Shown here: positions 1 through 9,462 of the stretch, one piece after another | How positions within the stretch are numbered: position 1 is the stretch's first letter | How the letters are laid out: each line of letters begins with the position of its first letter | NCBI GenBank assembly: GCA_016710465.1 | Contig: JADJVS010000014.1 | Span: forward strand, 372,001-436,000 | Reading direction: 5' to 3' | Source of the DNA: Sulfuritalea sp. | Lineage (GTDB): Bacteria; Pseudomonadota; Gammaproteobacteria; Burkholderiales; Rhodocyclaceae | DNA length: 64,000 nucleotides | The notes under the pieces: model-generated | Database searches by the model: none | What the model saw: the letters and a program-made list of their open reading frames with translations, nothing else | Told to the model about the DNA's origin: nothing | Translations under genes and position numbers: made by a program

Positions 1-812
1 TGGAAGCCTGCGGCGTCAAGGTCGAAGTGCATCACCACGAAGTCGCCACCGCCGGCCAGAACGAAATCGGCACCGTCTTCAACACCCTGGTGCGCCGCGC
101 CGACCAGACCCAGTTGCTGAAGTACATCGTGCATAACGTCGCCCACAGCTACGGCAAGACCGCGACCTTCATGCCCAAGCCCATCGTCGGCGACAACGGC
201 TCCGGCATGCACGTGCACCAGTCGATCTGGAAGGACGGCAAGAACCTGTTCGCCGGCAACGGCTACGCCGGCCTGTCCGAGTTCGCGCTGTACTACATCG
301 GCGGCGTGATCAAGCATGCCCGCGCCCTGAACGCCATCACCAACCCGCTGACCAACTCCTACAAGCGCCTGGTGCCGGGTTTCGAAGCCCCGGTCAAGCT
401 GGCCTATTCGGCCCGCAACCGCTCCGCCTCGATCCGCATTCCCTACGTGCATTCGGACAAGGCCCGCCGCATCGAGACGCGCTTCCCGGATCCGGGTGCC
501 AACCCCTACCTGTGCTTCACGGCACTGATGATGGCCGGCCTCGACGGCGTGCAGAACAAGATCCACCCGGGCGACCCGGCCGACAAGAATCTCTACGACC
601 TGCCGCCGGAAGAGGATGCCAAGATCCCGACCGTCTGTTCGTCGCTGGAGCAGGCGCTGGAGTACCTGGACAAGGATCGCGAGTTCCTCACCCGTGGCGG
701 CGTGTTCAGCAACGAAATGCTCAGTGCCTACATCGACCTGAAGATGGAAGAAGTGACGAAGTTCCGCATGACGACCCATCCGGTCGAGTTCGACATGTAC
801 TACTCGATCTGA
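1..812 (+). CDS. glnA: Glutamine synthetase type I, C-terminal part (5' end outside the window)
   Basis: This is the last 269 residues of GlnA, which joins ammonia to glutamate using ATP. The first complete codon is at base 3. Visible family motifs are NEIGTVFNTL, the GSGMHVHQS substrate and metal loop, NRSASIRIP and RIETRFPDPGANPY. The adenylylation loop NLYDLPPEE is present with its Tyr codon at 594–596, so activity is probably controlled by GlnE-type adenylylation (family knowledge). A strong hairpin terminator follows about 140 bases later. The ntrB and ntrC genes lie downstream after one small gene, the usual glnA–ntrBC neighbourhood. Confidence 0.98.
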   Translation, partial: EACGVKVEVHHHEVATAGQNEIGTVFNTLVRRADQTQLLKYIVHNVAHSYGKTATFMPKPIVGDNGSGMHVHQSIWKDGKNLFAGNGYAGLSEFALYYIGGVIKHARALNAITNPLTNSYKRLVPGFEAPVKLAYSARNRSASIRIPYVHSDKARRIETRFPDPGANPYLCFTALMMAGLDGVQNKIHPGDPADKNLYDLPPEEDAKIPTVCSSLEQALEYLDKDREFLTRGGVFSNEMLSAYIDLKMEEVTKFRMTTHPVEFDMYYSI

Positions 813-954
813 TGAGGCCCCTGATGTGACCCCTGCACAGCAAGAAGGGGCAGGACAAAACCCTGCCCGCTTCGCTGTGGATGCGTAGCGGACGGGCCAG
901 CAAAAGACGCTGACCTCGCCGCTGCGGATGATCGGATCCGATGCGCTGTACAGG

Positions 955-981
955 AAAGGACGGGGTATCCCGTCCTTTTTT
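955..981 (+). terminator. Rho-independent terminator downstream of glnA
   Basis: A perfect 10-bp stem (955–964 with 969–978, AAAGGACGGG and its complement) closes a 4-base loop and runs into six T residues. It separates glnA from the DUF4124 gene and ntrBC. The rest of the 813–1077 gap shows no gene. It does contain the 13-base direct repeat CGGACGGTATCCT at 1003–1015 and 1040–1052, of unknown meaning. Confidence 0.9.
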
Positions 982-1077
982 GTTATGTCCGCGAGAAACG
1001 AGCGGACGGTATCCTCGCGATATGTCCATACATAAGCCACGGACGGTATCCTGCGGATTTGGCATACACTCAAGGCC

Positions 1078-1536
1078 ATGAAACGATTGCATTTCCCGAT
1101 GCTGATGCTGATGCTGCCCGCCGCCGTCCAGGCCAGCACGCTTTACAAGTGCTCGGACGATTCCGGCGCGGTGCTCTACACCAACCAGAAAACGCCAAAG
1201 AAACATTGCGTCGTGCTGTCGCACTCGCCCATGTCGGCACCCGCCCAGTCAGCCACCCCCGGCACCGGCGCGACCAGGCAGCGCGCTTCCGCCACGCCGA
1301 CGCCGTCGGACTTTCCCCGCGTCTCGGGCAATGAGCAGAAATCGCGCGACAACGATCGCAAGGCCATCCTCGACAAGGAGTTGGCCACCGAGACGCAGGG
1401 CGCGGACAAGGCCAGAAAGGCGCTGCAGGAGGCCGGCACCCAGCCCGGCGACAAGTTGCAGGCCTTGCGCGACACCCTGGCGCTGCACGAGCGCAACATC
1501 GATGCGCTGAAGAAGGAGATCGGCAACCTCCGCTGA
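1078..1536 (+). CDS. DUF4124 domain-containing exported protein
   Basis: This is a 152-residue protein with a cleavable signal peptide (about residues 1–18, ending AVQAS). A DUF4124 segment follows immediately: LYKCSDDSGAVLYTNQ, then a Cys in KKHC. The second half is hydrophilic and rich in Lys, Glu and Ala, probably a coiled coil. DUF4124 proteins are small periplasmic proteins of unknown function, common in beta- and gammaproteobacteria. It sits between the glnA terminator and ntrB, so it may be first in the ntrBC transcript. Function is not known. Confidence 0.85.
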   Translation: MKRLHFPMLMLMLPAAVQASTLYKCSDDSGAVLYTNQKTPKKHCVVLSHSPMSAPAQSATPGTGATRQRASATPTPSDFPRVSGNEQKSRDNDRKAILDKELATETQGADKARKALQEAGTQPGDKLQALRDTLALHERNIDALKKEIGNLR

Positions 1537-1592
1537 CACGCGGCCGGCTGCCCATTCCCTGACTGGTGCGCTTCTTGCAGCGATCACCGGCG

Positions 1593-2663
1593 ATGACTTC
1601 GAGCGAATCCTTCAACGCTTTCAGCGGCCTCGATCTGCTGTCCTCGGCCGTGGTCCTGGTCGATGCGGGGCTGATCCTGCGCCACCTCAATCCCGCCGCC
1701 GAAAACCTGTTCGCCGTCAGCTCGCGGCAATGGCTCGGCCATCCGTTGTTGAAGCTGGTTGGCGAACCGCCCGAGCTTGCGGCAGCGCTGGACAACGCAC
1801 TGACGAACAACTGGAGCTATACCGGACACAACATCCGCATCCAGCGCGGGCCGGACGTACAGCTCCATGTCGATTGCACGGTGACGCCGGTCGAGGTGGC
1901 CAACGCCCGCCTGCTGCTGGAAGTGCGCCCCATCGACCAGCAGCTCAAGGCGGCGCGCGAAGAGCAACTGGCGCAGCAGCAGCAGGCCAACCGCGAGCTG
2001 GTGCGCAACCTGGCCCACGAGATCAAGAACCCGCTGGGCGGCATCCGCGGCTCGGCGCAGTTGCTGGAGCGCGAACTGGCCAGCGAACCGCTCAAGGAAT
2101 ACACCCAGGTCATCATCGAGGAAGCCGACCGCCTGCAAGACCTGATGCAGCGCCTGCTGTCGTCGCACCGCGTGATGCAGCCGGCATTGGTCAATATCCA
2201 CGAGATTCTCGAACGCGTGCGCCGCCTGATCCACGCCGAATACCACGAGGTCTCCGTGCGGCGCGACTACGACACCTCCCTGCCCGACATCACCGGCGAC
2301 CGCGAGCAACTGATCCAGGCCATCCTCAACATTTCGCGCAACGCCGCGCAGGCGATGCAGGGCAAGGGCGAAATCGTGTTTCGCACCCGCGCGGCGCGCC
2401 ATGTCACGCTGGCGAAGAAGCACTACGAGCTGGCACTTGAATTGCAAGTGATCGACAATGGGCCCGGCATTGCCGAGGAGATTCGCGACAAGATTTTCTA
2501 TCCGCTGGTCTCGGGCCGTGAAAAGGGCAGCGGTCTCGGGCTCACCATTGCGCAAAGTTTCGTCCAGCAGCACGGCGGCACCATCGAAGTCAGTTCGCGT
2601 CCGGGACGCACCTGCTTCACGCTGATGCTGCCGCTGGCAAGAAAGAAGAGGGAAGGGCAGTGA
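1593..2663 (+). CDS. glnL: Nitrogen regulation sensor histidine kinase NtrB
   Basis: This 356-residue cytoplasmic kinase/phosphatase acts on NtrC in response to PII proteins (family knowledge). It has an N-terminal PAS domain (about 15–115), a HisKA domain with the phospho-acceptor His142 in LAHEIKNPLGG, and a C-terminal HATPase with N-box (NISRNAAQA), DNGPGI and GSGLGLTIA motifs. I chose the ATG at 1593, which starts MTSSESFNAF. A GTG at 1566 would add nine residues that do not look like NtrB. ntrC begins 19 bases after its stop, so the two genes are one operon. Confidence 0.97.
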   Translation: MTSSESFNAFSGLDLLSSAVVLVDAGLILRHLNPAAENLFAVSSRQWLGHPLLKLVGEPPELAAALDNALTNNWSYTGHNIRIQRGPDVQLHVDCTVTPVEVANARLLLEVRPIDQQLKAAREEQLAQQQQANRELVRNLAHEIKNPLGGIRGSAQLLERELASEPLKEYTQVIIEEADRLQDLMQRLLSSHRVMQPALVNIHEILERVRRLIHAEYHEVSVRRDYDTSLPDITGDREQLIQAILNISRNAAQAMQGKGEIVFRTRAARHVTLAKKHYELALELQVIDNGPGIAEEIRDKIFYPLVSGREKGSGLGLTIAQSFVQQHGGTIEVSSRPGRTCFTLMLPLARKKREGQ

Positions 2664-2682
2664 ACCACATGGAGTACCGCGC

Positions 2683-4104
2683 ATGAACCCCGTCTGGATC
2701 ATCGACGACGACCGTTCCATCCGCTGGGTGCTGGAAAAGGCCCTCGGGCGCGAGGACATCGCGGCCAAGTCCTTCGGTTCCGCCGACGATGCGCTGGCCG
2801 CCCTGGATGCCGGACAGCGCCCGCAGGTGCTGGTTTCCGACATCCGCATGCCGGGCAAAAGCGGTCTCGAACTGCTGCGCCACGTCAAGGAGCACCATCC
2901 CGATCTGCCGGTCATCATCATGACCGCGTATTCCGACCTCGACTCCGCGGTCGCCGCGTTTCAGGGTGGGGCCTTCGAGTACCTGCCCAAACCCTTCGAT
3001 GTCGACCAGGCCGTGGAACTTGTCCGCCGCGCCCTGACCCAGGCGGCGCACCAAAACGGTGCAGTCGAGGAAACCAGCGCCGTGCCCGAGATCCTCGGCC
3101 AGGGCGCCGCCCTGCAGGAGGTGTTTCGCGCCATCGGCAGGCTTAGCCAGTCCCATGCCACGGTGCTGATCAATGGCGAATCCGGCACCGGCAAGGAACT
3201 GGTCGCCCGCGCCCTGCATCGCCACAGCCCGCGCAAGGACGCGCCTTTCATCGCCATCAATACCGCCGCGATCCCGCGCGACCTGCTCGAATCCGAACTC
3301 TTCGGCCACGAGAAAGGCGCCTTCACCGGCGCCGCCGCCCTGCGTCGCGGCCGCTTCGAACAAGCCGAGGGCGGCACGCTATTCCTCGACGAAATCGGTG
3401 ACATGCCGGCCGAGTTGCAGACGCGCCTGCTGCGCGTGCTGTCCGACAGCCATTTCTACCGCGTCGGCGGCCACCAGCCGGTCAAGGCCAATGTGCGTGT
3501 CATCGCCGCGACCCACCAGGACCTCGAAGGCCGGGTCAAGGACGGCCTGTTCCGCGAAGACCTGTTCCATCGCCTCAACGTCATCCGCCTGCGCCTGCCA
3601 CCGCTACGCGAACGGCGTGACGACATCCCGCTGCTGGCCAAACACTTCCTGCAAAAGAGCGCGCAGGAGCTCGGCGGCGAACCCAAGCGGTTGACCGACG
3701 CAGCACTGAAATACCTGCAGGGCCTCGACTTCCCCGGCAACGTGCGCCAACTGGAAAACCTCTGCCACTGGCTCACCGTGATGGCGCCGGGGCAAAGCGT
3801 GGATGTCGCCGATCTGCCCAGCGAACTGCGCGAAGGCGCCGACGGCGCCCGCCGCGACCTGCCGGCGGATTGGAGCGCGGCGCTGGCGGCCGAGGCCGAC
3901 CGCTTGCTGACCAGCGCACCGGGCGCCGTATTCGAGACCCTGAGCCGCGAGTTCGAATCCACCCTGATCCGCCGCGCACTCAATGCCACCGGCGGCCGCC
4001 GTGTCGATGCCGCGCAATTGCTCGGCATCGGCCGCAACACCATCACGCGCAAGATCCAGGAGCTCGGGCTGGACGATGCCCGGCCGGAACCCGGCGAGGG
4101 CTGA
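2683..4104 (+). CDS. glnG: Nitrogen regulation response regulator NtrC (sigma-54 activator)
   Basis: This 473-residue protein has three clear parts. The receiver domain (about 1–120) has Asp9/Asp10 and the phosphorylation site Asp53 in VSDIRMPG. The AAA+ sigma-54 interaction domain (about 140–375) has Walker A GESGTGKE and the GAFTGA loop. A Fis-type helix-turn-helix sits at the C terminus (AAQLLGIGRNTITRKIQEL). It activates sigma-54 promoters under nitrogen limitation (family knowledge). The gene follows ntrB directly. The amt gene at 31.7 kb is a plausible target, but no clear −24/−12 promoter was seen there. Confidence 0.98.
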   Translation: MNPVWIIDDDRSIRWVLEKALGREDIAAKSFGSADDALAALDAGQRPQVLVSDIRMPGKSGLELLRHVKEHHPDLPVIIMTAYSDLDSAVAAFQGGAFEYLPKPFDVDQAVELVRRALTQAAHQNGAVEETSAVPEILGQGAALQEVFRAIGRLSQSHATVLINGESGTGKELVARALHRHSPRKDAPFIAINTAAIPRDLLESELFGHEKGAFTGAAALRRGRFEQAEGGTLFLDEIGDMPAELQTRLLRVLSDSHFYRVGGHQPVKANVRVIAATHQDLEGRVKDGLFREDLFHRLNVIRLRLPPLRERRDDIPLLAKHFLQKSAQELGGEPKRLTDAALKYLQGLDFPGNVRQLENLCHWLTVMAPGQSVDVADLPSELREGADGARRDLPADWSAALAAEADRLLTSAPGAVFETLSREFESTLIRRALNATGGRRVDAAQLLGIGRNTITRKIQELGLDDARPEPGEG

Positions 4105-4177
4105 GACAGCGGCAAGCGGCATACGCTATAGTCCCTCCGCGCAGCGGGCGGTTCCGCCGCGCGACACGGGGACCAAC

Positions 4178-4963
4178 ATGCCAGCCACCATCGCCGCGAT
4201 CGCCGCCCGCCTCGGCCCCCTTGCCCGTCGCTTCGACATCGACGTGCTCGATACCTGCGATTCGACCAATGCGGTGCTGCTCGCCCGCGCCGAAGCCGGC
4301 GCGCCTTCCGGCACGGTCGTCATCGCCAACGAGCAAACCGCCGGGCGCGGCCGGCGCGGCCGCAACTGGTTCGCCAGCCGCGGTGACAGCCTGATTTTCT
4401 CCCTGCTTTGGCGCTTTGCGCCGGGCACCGCGCCTGCCGGGCTTTCGCTGGCGGTCGGACTGGCCGTGGCGCAAGCACTGGAGAAAGTTTCCGCAGGGAC
4501 GCAGAGCGCTGGCGACGTGGCGCTGAAATGGCCCAACGACATTCTCAAGGGCGGGCGCAAGCTCGGCGGCATCCTGGTCGAGCTCTTGCCCGGCGTGCCG
4601 CATGCCGCCGTGATCGGCATCGGCGTGAACCTGCGCCTACCGCCAGAAATGCCGGATGATTTGCGTGCCACCTCGGCCGCGCTCGATTCGCCGGACGCCG
4701 AAGAGAATGGCTTGTATGCCGTTTTACTCGCCGAGTTGCTGGCCATACTGGAGCGTTTCGGCGCCTCGGGCTTCGCCCCGCTAAGCAGTGACTGGTTGGC
4801 GCGCCATGCCTTCCAGAATGCGAGCGTGCTGCTCGCCTCGGATTTTGGCGCGCCACGCCACGGCATCTGTCGCGGCGTCGATGCCGACGGTGCGCTGCTG
4901 TTCGAAGCGGGCGGCCGCGTCGAGCGCGTGCTCTCCGGCGAAGTCTCGCTGCGCCCGGCATGA
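4178..4963 (+). CDS. birA: Biotin–[acetyl-CoA-carboxylase] ligase
   Basis: This 261-residue ligase attaches biotin to the carboxyl carrier protein of acetyl-CoA carboxylase. CDSTN near residue 28, the biotinyl-AMP loop GRGRRGR (56–62) and KWPNDI are all visible. The N-terminal DNA-binding helix-turn-helix of E. coli BirA is absent, so it should be a ligase only and not a repressor. The ATG at 4178 follows a GGGG ribosome site. Reading further upstream gives only a chance extension over the ntrC end. The next gene, coaX, starts 9 bases after its stop, a usual pairing in this group. Confidence 0.96.
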   Translation: MPATIAAIAARLGPLARRFDIDVLDTCDSTNAVLLARAEAGAPSGTVVIANEQTAGRGRRGRNWFASRGDSLIFSLLWRFAPGTAPAGLSLAVGLAVAQALEKVSAGTQSAGDVALKWPNDILKGGRKLGGILVELLPGVPHAAVIGIGVNLRLPPEMPDDLRATSAALDSPDAEENGLYAVLLAELLAILERFGASGFAPLSSDWLARHAFQNASVLLASDFGAPRHGICRGVDADGALLFEAGGRVERVLSGEVSLRPA

Positions 4964-4972
4964 GGACCGCGC

Positions 4973-5680
4973 ATGCTGCTCTGCCTCGATGCCGGCAACA
5001 CCCGACTCAAGTACGGCCTGCGCGACGACGCCGAATGGCGCGTCCAGGGCGCTCTCGATTACGCCGCCTTCGACGGCCTGGGGCAACAGTTGCCGGCTCC
5101 CCCGACACGCATCGTCGCCTGCAATGTCGCCGGCGAGCCAACGCGAGAGCGGATTGAAACGTTGGCGGCACGTCTGCGCATCCCGCTCGACTGGCTGCAA
5201 AGCTCGGCGGTCGCCTGTGGCGTCAGCAACGGTTATGACAAGCCGCAGCAGCTCGGCGCCGACCGCTGGGCGGCACTGATCGGCGCGCGCGCGCTGCATG
5301 CCGATGCCTGCGTGGTGGTGGTCGCCGGCACCGCCACCACCATCGACGCGCTCGACGCCCGGGGCCGCTTCCTCGGCGGCCTGATCCTGCCCGGGCTGGC
5401 GCTCATGCGCAGCGCCCTGGCGCAAAACACCGCGGGACTGCCCCAAGCCAAGGGCCATTATCGCGCCCTGGCCACCAGCACCGACGATGCCATCGTCAGC
5501 GGCGCGCTGCACGCAACGCTGGGCGCCATCGAGCGCGTCAGGGCCACGCAGGACAAAGACGTGACCTGCCTGCTCTCCGGAGGCGCGGCAGTGGAGCTGG
5601 TGCCGCACATGGGCCGGCCTTACCGCGTGGTGGACAACCTGGTGCTGGAAGGACTGGCGCGCTTCAGCCAGGCCAGCTGA
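4973..5680 (+). CDS. coaX: Type III pantothenate kinase
   Basis: This 235-residue ASKHA-fold kinase makes the first committed step of coenzyme A synthesis, phosphorylation of pantothenate. Family motifs are the phosphate-1 loop LDAGNTRLKYG (5–15), GADRWAALIGAR, and VVVVAGTATTIDAL with the catalytic region. A C-terminal LSGGAA segment is also present. It lies just downstream of birA and is probably co-transcribed. The last CoA step, coaE, is in the same window at 24.9 kb but in a separate operon. Confidence 0.97.
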   Translation: MLLCLDAGNTRLKYGLRDDAEWRVQGALDYAAFDGLGQQLPAPPTRIVACNVAGEPTRERIETLAARLRIPLDWLQSSAVACGVSNGYDKPQQLGADRWAALIGARALHADACVVVVAGTATTIDALDARGRFLGGLILPGLALMRSALAQNTAGLPQAKGHYRALATSTDDAIVSGALHATLGAIERVRATQDKDVTCLLSGGAAVELVPHMGRPYRVVDNLVLEGLARFSQAS

Positions 5681-5703
5681 ACCATGTCGCGGAGATACCT
5701 GCC

Positions 5704-7314
5704 TTGAATTTGAATTCAATCAGGATGTGGGCAGCAACACTACTTTCCGTCCTCGTGTTGCTGTGCGTCCCCACCGTGGCAACGGCGGCGGACGATGGCG
5801 TTCCTCTGGTCATCGGCAGCCGCAACATCCATGTCTTCCGCGCACCGATCGGCACCTTCACGGCGGCCGAGCGCGCCGAGGGCGCGCGCAAGCGCATCGA
5901 GCGCGCCTTCGTCAAACCGGGCGAGGGATGGACTTCGGTCAGAACTACCACCCTGGGCATCGAAGTGCGCATCGATGACGAAGTCCTGTTCCTGGTGGTT
6001 GCCGGTGATGCCCGCGCCACCGCCGGCGAGACCCCCGAGGACCTCGCCAATCAGGCCTCGCGGGTGTTGCAAAAGGCATGGGGCGAAGCCCGCGAACGCA
6101 GCGACCCGCGGGCACAGCTCGAAGGCGCGGTCAAGCTTGCACTGGCGACACTCCTGCTGTTGGCGGCGCTGGTCGCCACGCTGAAAGTTTCCGCGCGCCT
6201 GCGTTCTAGCCTCACCACCAGCCTGCAGCGGCGGCTCGAGGCGCTGCCGGCGGTGCACTGGGGACAGCGCATGTCCGCGTCGCTGCCGGGCATTGCCTCG
6301 CGCCTCGCTCTACTGCTGACATGGCTGCTGGTGATGGCCATGGCGTATTCCTACCTGACCTATACCCTGGCCCAGTTCGCGCTGACGCGCCCCGCCAGCG
6401 AGACCATGGCCAACTCCATTGCCGGCCTGACCGCGCAAGCGCTGGGTGCAGTGGTCGAGTCGCTGCCCGGGATCTTCGTCGCCATGGCAATCTTCCTCCT
6501 GGCCTGGGTGGTAACCCGGATCTCGTCGGAGTTCTTCAATGGGGTCGACGCGAAGGCCTCGCCAACCACACTCCTTAACACCCACACCGCGCCGGCAACG
6601 CGACGCATCGTCAATGCCTCGCTGTGGCTGTTTGCCGTCGCCATGGCCTACCCCTACCTGCCCGGTTCTCACACCGAGGCCTTCAAGGGCCTGTCGGTGA
6701 TCGTCGGCCTGATGGTCTCGATCGGCGCCTCCGGCGTGGTCGGACAGATCGCCAGCGGCGTGATGATCGTCTACACCTATGCGCTGAAGAAGGGCGAATA
6801 CGTGCGCATCCAGGACTACGAAGGCACCGTGACCGAGCTGGGCCTGTTCGTCACGCGCCTGCGCACTGGCCTGGGCGAAGAGATCGCGCTGCCCAATGCC
6901 TTCGTGCTGGGCAACGTCACGCGCAACTTTTCGCGTATTGATGGCGACCGCGGCTACGTGCTCGACTGCAAGCTGAGCATCGGCTACGACACGCCCTGGC
7001 GCCAGGTGCACGCTCTGCTGCTGGAAGCAGCGGCGGCGATCCCCGAGATCCGCAAGGCTCCGGCGGCCTACGTGGTGCAGACGGCACTGTCGGATTTCTA
7101 TGTCGAGTACAAGCTGGTGGTGCATGTCGATACCGACGTACCGGCCACCCGGGCGCGCGTCGTCAGCGACCTGCACGCCTCGATACAGGATGCGTTCAAT
7201 CGTCACGGCGTGCAGATCATGTCGCCGCATTACTTCCGCGACCCCCCCGAACCCAAACTCGTACCCGAAGCCCGGTGGTACACATCGCCTGCCGAAAAAA
7301 AGGACCCGCAATGA
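5704..7314 (+). CDS. MscS family mechanosensitive ion channel with signal peptide
   Basis: This 536-residue inner-membrane channel has a signal peptide (about 1–28, ending VATAAD), a periplasmic domain of about 110 residues and several transmembrane helices. The MscS core has the pore helix and beta domain around GASGVVGQIASGVMIVYTYA and KKGEYVRIQDYEGTV. Members release solutes on hypo-osmotic shock (family knowledge). I chose the TTG at 5704 because GGAG at 5691–5694 is 9 bases before it. The in-frame ATG at 5725 has its only purine run immediately adjacent. Its stop overlaps the next gene in an ATGA arrangement. Confidence 0.92.
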   Translation: MNLNSIRMWAATLLSVLVLLCVPTVATAADDGVPLVIGSRNIHVFRAPIGTFTAAERAEGARKRIERAFVKPGEGWTSVRTTTLGIEVRIDDEVLFLVVAGDARATAGETPEDLANQASRVLQKAWGEARERSDPRAQLEGAVKLALATLLLLAALVATLKVSARLRSSLTTSLQRRLEALPAVHWGQRMSASLPGIASRLALLLTWLLVMAMAYSYLTYTLAQFALTRPASETMANSIAGLTAQALGAVVESLPGIFVAMAIFLLAWVVTRISSEFFNGVDAKASPTTLLNTHTAPATRRIVNASLWLFAVAMAYPYLPGSHTEAFKGLSVIVGLMVSIGASGVVGQIASGVMIVYTYALKKGEYVRIQDYEGTVTELGLFVTRLRTGLGEEIALPNAFVLGNVTRNFSRIDGDRGYVLDCKLSIGYDTPWRQVHALLLEAAAAIPEIRKAPAAYVVQTALSDFYVEYKLVVHVDTDVPATRARVVSDLHASIQDAFNRHGVQIMSPHYFRDPPEPKLVPEARWYTSPAEKKDPQ

Positions 7315-9362
7315 CGCTTCGCCTTCGCTCCGCCGCCATGGTTATCGTCTGCGCCGCCCAGGCACCGCTGGCACAGGCGGGCAGCTTCCTGACCGATGTG
7401 GCGGCGCTCGGCTATTCGGCCTCGAACATGGATCGCAGCGTCGATCCACGACAGGATTTCCATCGCTATGCCGCCGGCAACTGGCTGAAGAAGACGGAGA
7501 TTCCCGCCACCGACCCGGATGTCGGCGGCTTTTCCCTGCTGGCGCACAATCTCAACGACCAGTTGCTGAAGATCATTCGTGGGGCGGCAGACGCTCCGGC
7601 CGACAAGCGCGACCGCTTGCAACAGCAGGTGGGCGACTTCTATCGGGCGGCGATGGACACCCCAAGGCTCGACGCGCTGGGCCTCAAGCCGCTGGAGGCC
7701 GACCTCAAGGCAATCGACCAGCTCGGCGATGCCGCCGCATTCGGCAAGCTTGCCGCACAGCTCCAGTTCGGGTTCGGCGCTACCCCGTTGATCAATGCCG
7801 CGATCGGAGCAGATCCAAAGCAAAGCACCATGAACGTGCTCAAGCTGTATCCCGGTATCCGGGCATTGAACCAGGACGAGTATGCCAAGCCCGAGGGACA
7901 GCCAATTCGCGATCTGTATCTTGGTTACATCGCCAGGATGTTCCAGACCCTCGACGACACGCCCGAGCAGGCAAGCGCCAATGCCCGTAAGGTGCTCGCC
8001 ATCGAGACCGAGCTCGCGGCGGCGGAACTGACGCTGGTGCAGCTCGCCAATCCATCGGCCAACTACCACAAGCTGACGCTTGCGGACGCGCAGGCGCTGA
8101 TTCCCGCCATCGACCTCAAGGCCTTTTTGGGCGGCCTTGGCGTGACACCGCCCGATGCCGTGATTGTCATTGACCCGGGCGCGCTGCGGGCAGCGCAGAA
8201 AGTGCTGGGCCAGCGGCCAGCCGCCGAAGTCCGCAGCTTGCTGCGCTGGCATGTGCTGTCCGCCCGGGCTGCGAACCTGGGTCAGCCCTGGTACGGACTG
8301 GACCAGGAATTCAGTCTCAAACGCCAGGGACTCAAAGCCGCCAAACCGCGCGAACAGGAAGTGACCGAGGCCATCGGCAAAACCTTGTTTCACCCGATAT
8401 CGCAGCTTTATGTGAAAGCCTACTTTCCCGAGTCCACCCATCGCGATATCACCCAGATGGTGGGGCATATCAAGGACGAGTTCGCCTTGCGCCTGCGCAG
8501 CAATCGCTGGCTTGACGAGCCGACCCGCAAGGCCGCGCTGGAAAAGCTGGGCAAGCTGGACGTGGCGGTGGGTTATCCCGACAAGTGGATCGATTTCAGC
8601 AGCGTGGAGATCAAGCCCGACGACTACTTCGGCAACGTCCGGCGTGTCGACCATTTCCTGCAGGCGCGGGCGCTGGCCAAGCTCGGCAAGCCGGTGGTGA
8701 TCGAACGTTTCGACGATCCCTCGGGCACGGCGCCGATCGCCGTGAATGCCGGCTACCAGCCGCAACGCAACAACGTCGACATCACGGCAGCTATCGTCCA
8801 GCCGCCGTTTTATGTGCCCGGTGCCGACGCGGCGGTGAATTACTGCACCATCGGGGCGGTGATCGGCCACGAGCTGACCCATGGCTTCGACAGTCAGGGG
8901 CGCCAGTACGGCCCCGCCGGCAATCTGCGCAACTGGTGGACACCGCAGGCCACGGCGAAATTCACGCAGCGCACCGATGTGCTGGTCGATCAATATAACC
9001 AGTACCAGATACTGCCGGGCCTGATGCACAACGGCCGGCAGACCTTGGGGGAGAACACCGCCGACCTCGGCGGCATCACCCTGGCGCACGCGGCGCTGCA
9101 GCGGCAGCTGAAGCAGAACCCGCTGCCGAAGATCGACGGACTGAGCAGCGACCAACGCTGCTTTGTCGCCTGGTCGCAGATGTGGGCATACAAGGCGCGC
9201 TCGGAGCGCCTGCGCCTGCTCGTGTCGCTCGACGTCCACGCCATCAGTTCGGTACGGGCCATCGCGCCGTTGATGCACCTCGACGCCTTCCACAAAGCCT
9301 TCGGCACCCGCAAGGGCGATCCGATGTGGCGTGACTCATCACGGCGGGTTCGCATCTGGTAA
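7311..9362 (+). CDS. M13 (neprilysin-like) family zinc metallopeptidase, secreted
   Basis: This 683-residue protein has a signal peptide (about 1–24). The M13 N-terminal domain starts at DPRQDFHRYAAGNWLKKTEIP. The zinc site HELTH is at residues 520–524 and the third ligand Glu581 is in GENTADLGG. NAGYQPQRNNVDI, just before the zinc site, is also typical of M13. It should cleave peptides in the periplasm or outside the cell. The ATG at 7311 overlaps the stop of the mechanosensitive channel gene, so the two are likely translationally coupled. Length is normal for bacterial M13 enzymes. Confidence 0.96.
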   Translation: MTLRLRSAAMVIVCAAQAPLAQAGSFLTDVAALGYSASNMDRSVDPRQDFHRYAAGNWLKKTEIPATDPDVGGFSLLAHNLNDQLLKIIRGAADAPADKRDRLQQQVGDFYRAAMDTPRLDALGLKPLEADLKAIDQLGDAAAFGKLAAQLQFGFGATPLINAAIGADPKQSTMNVLKLYPGIRALNQDEYAKPEGQPIRDLYLGYIARMFQTLDDTPEQASANARKVLAIETELAAAELTLVQLANPSANYHKLTLADAQALIPAIDLKAFLGGLGVTPPDAVIVIDPGALRAAQKVLGQRPAAEVRSLLRWHVLSARAANLGQPWYGLDQEFSLKRQGLKAAKPREQEVTEAIGKTLFHPISQLYVKAYFPESTHRDITQMVGHIKDEFALRLRSNRWLDEPTRKAALEKLGKLDVAVGYPDKWIDFSSVEIKPDDYFGNVRRVDHFLQARALAKLGKPVVIERFDDPSGTAPIAVNAGYQPQRNNVDITAAIVQPPFYVPGADAAVNYCTIGAVIGHELTHGFDSQGRQYGPAGNLRNWWTPQATAKFTQRTDVLVDQYNQYQILPGLMHNGRQTLGENTADLGGITLAHAALQRQLKQNPLPKIDGLSSDQRCFVAWSQMWAYKARSERLRLLVSLDVHAISSVRAIAPLMHLDAFHKAFGTRKGDPMWRDSSRRVRIW

Positions 9363-9462
9363 CGCCGTAACCCGCTCGACGGCCTCAAGGCGCCAGCCAC
9401 TCTGGCGACGGACGCCCGGCTGTTATGATCGGGCAATACAGCTCGCTCCCTGAGGCAACGAA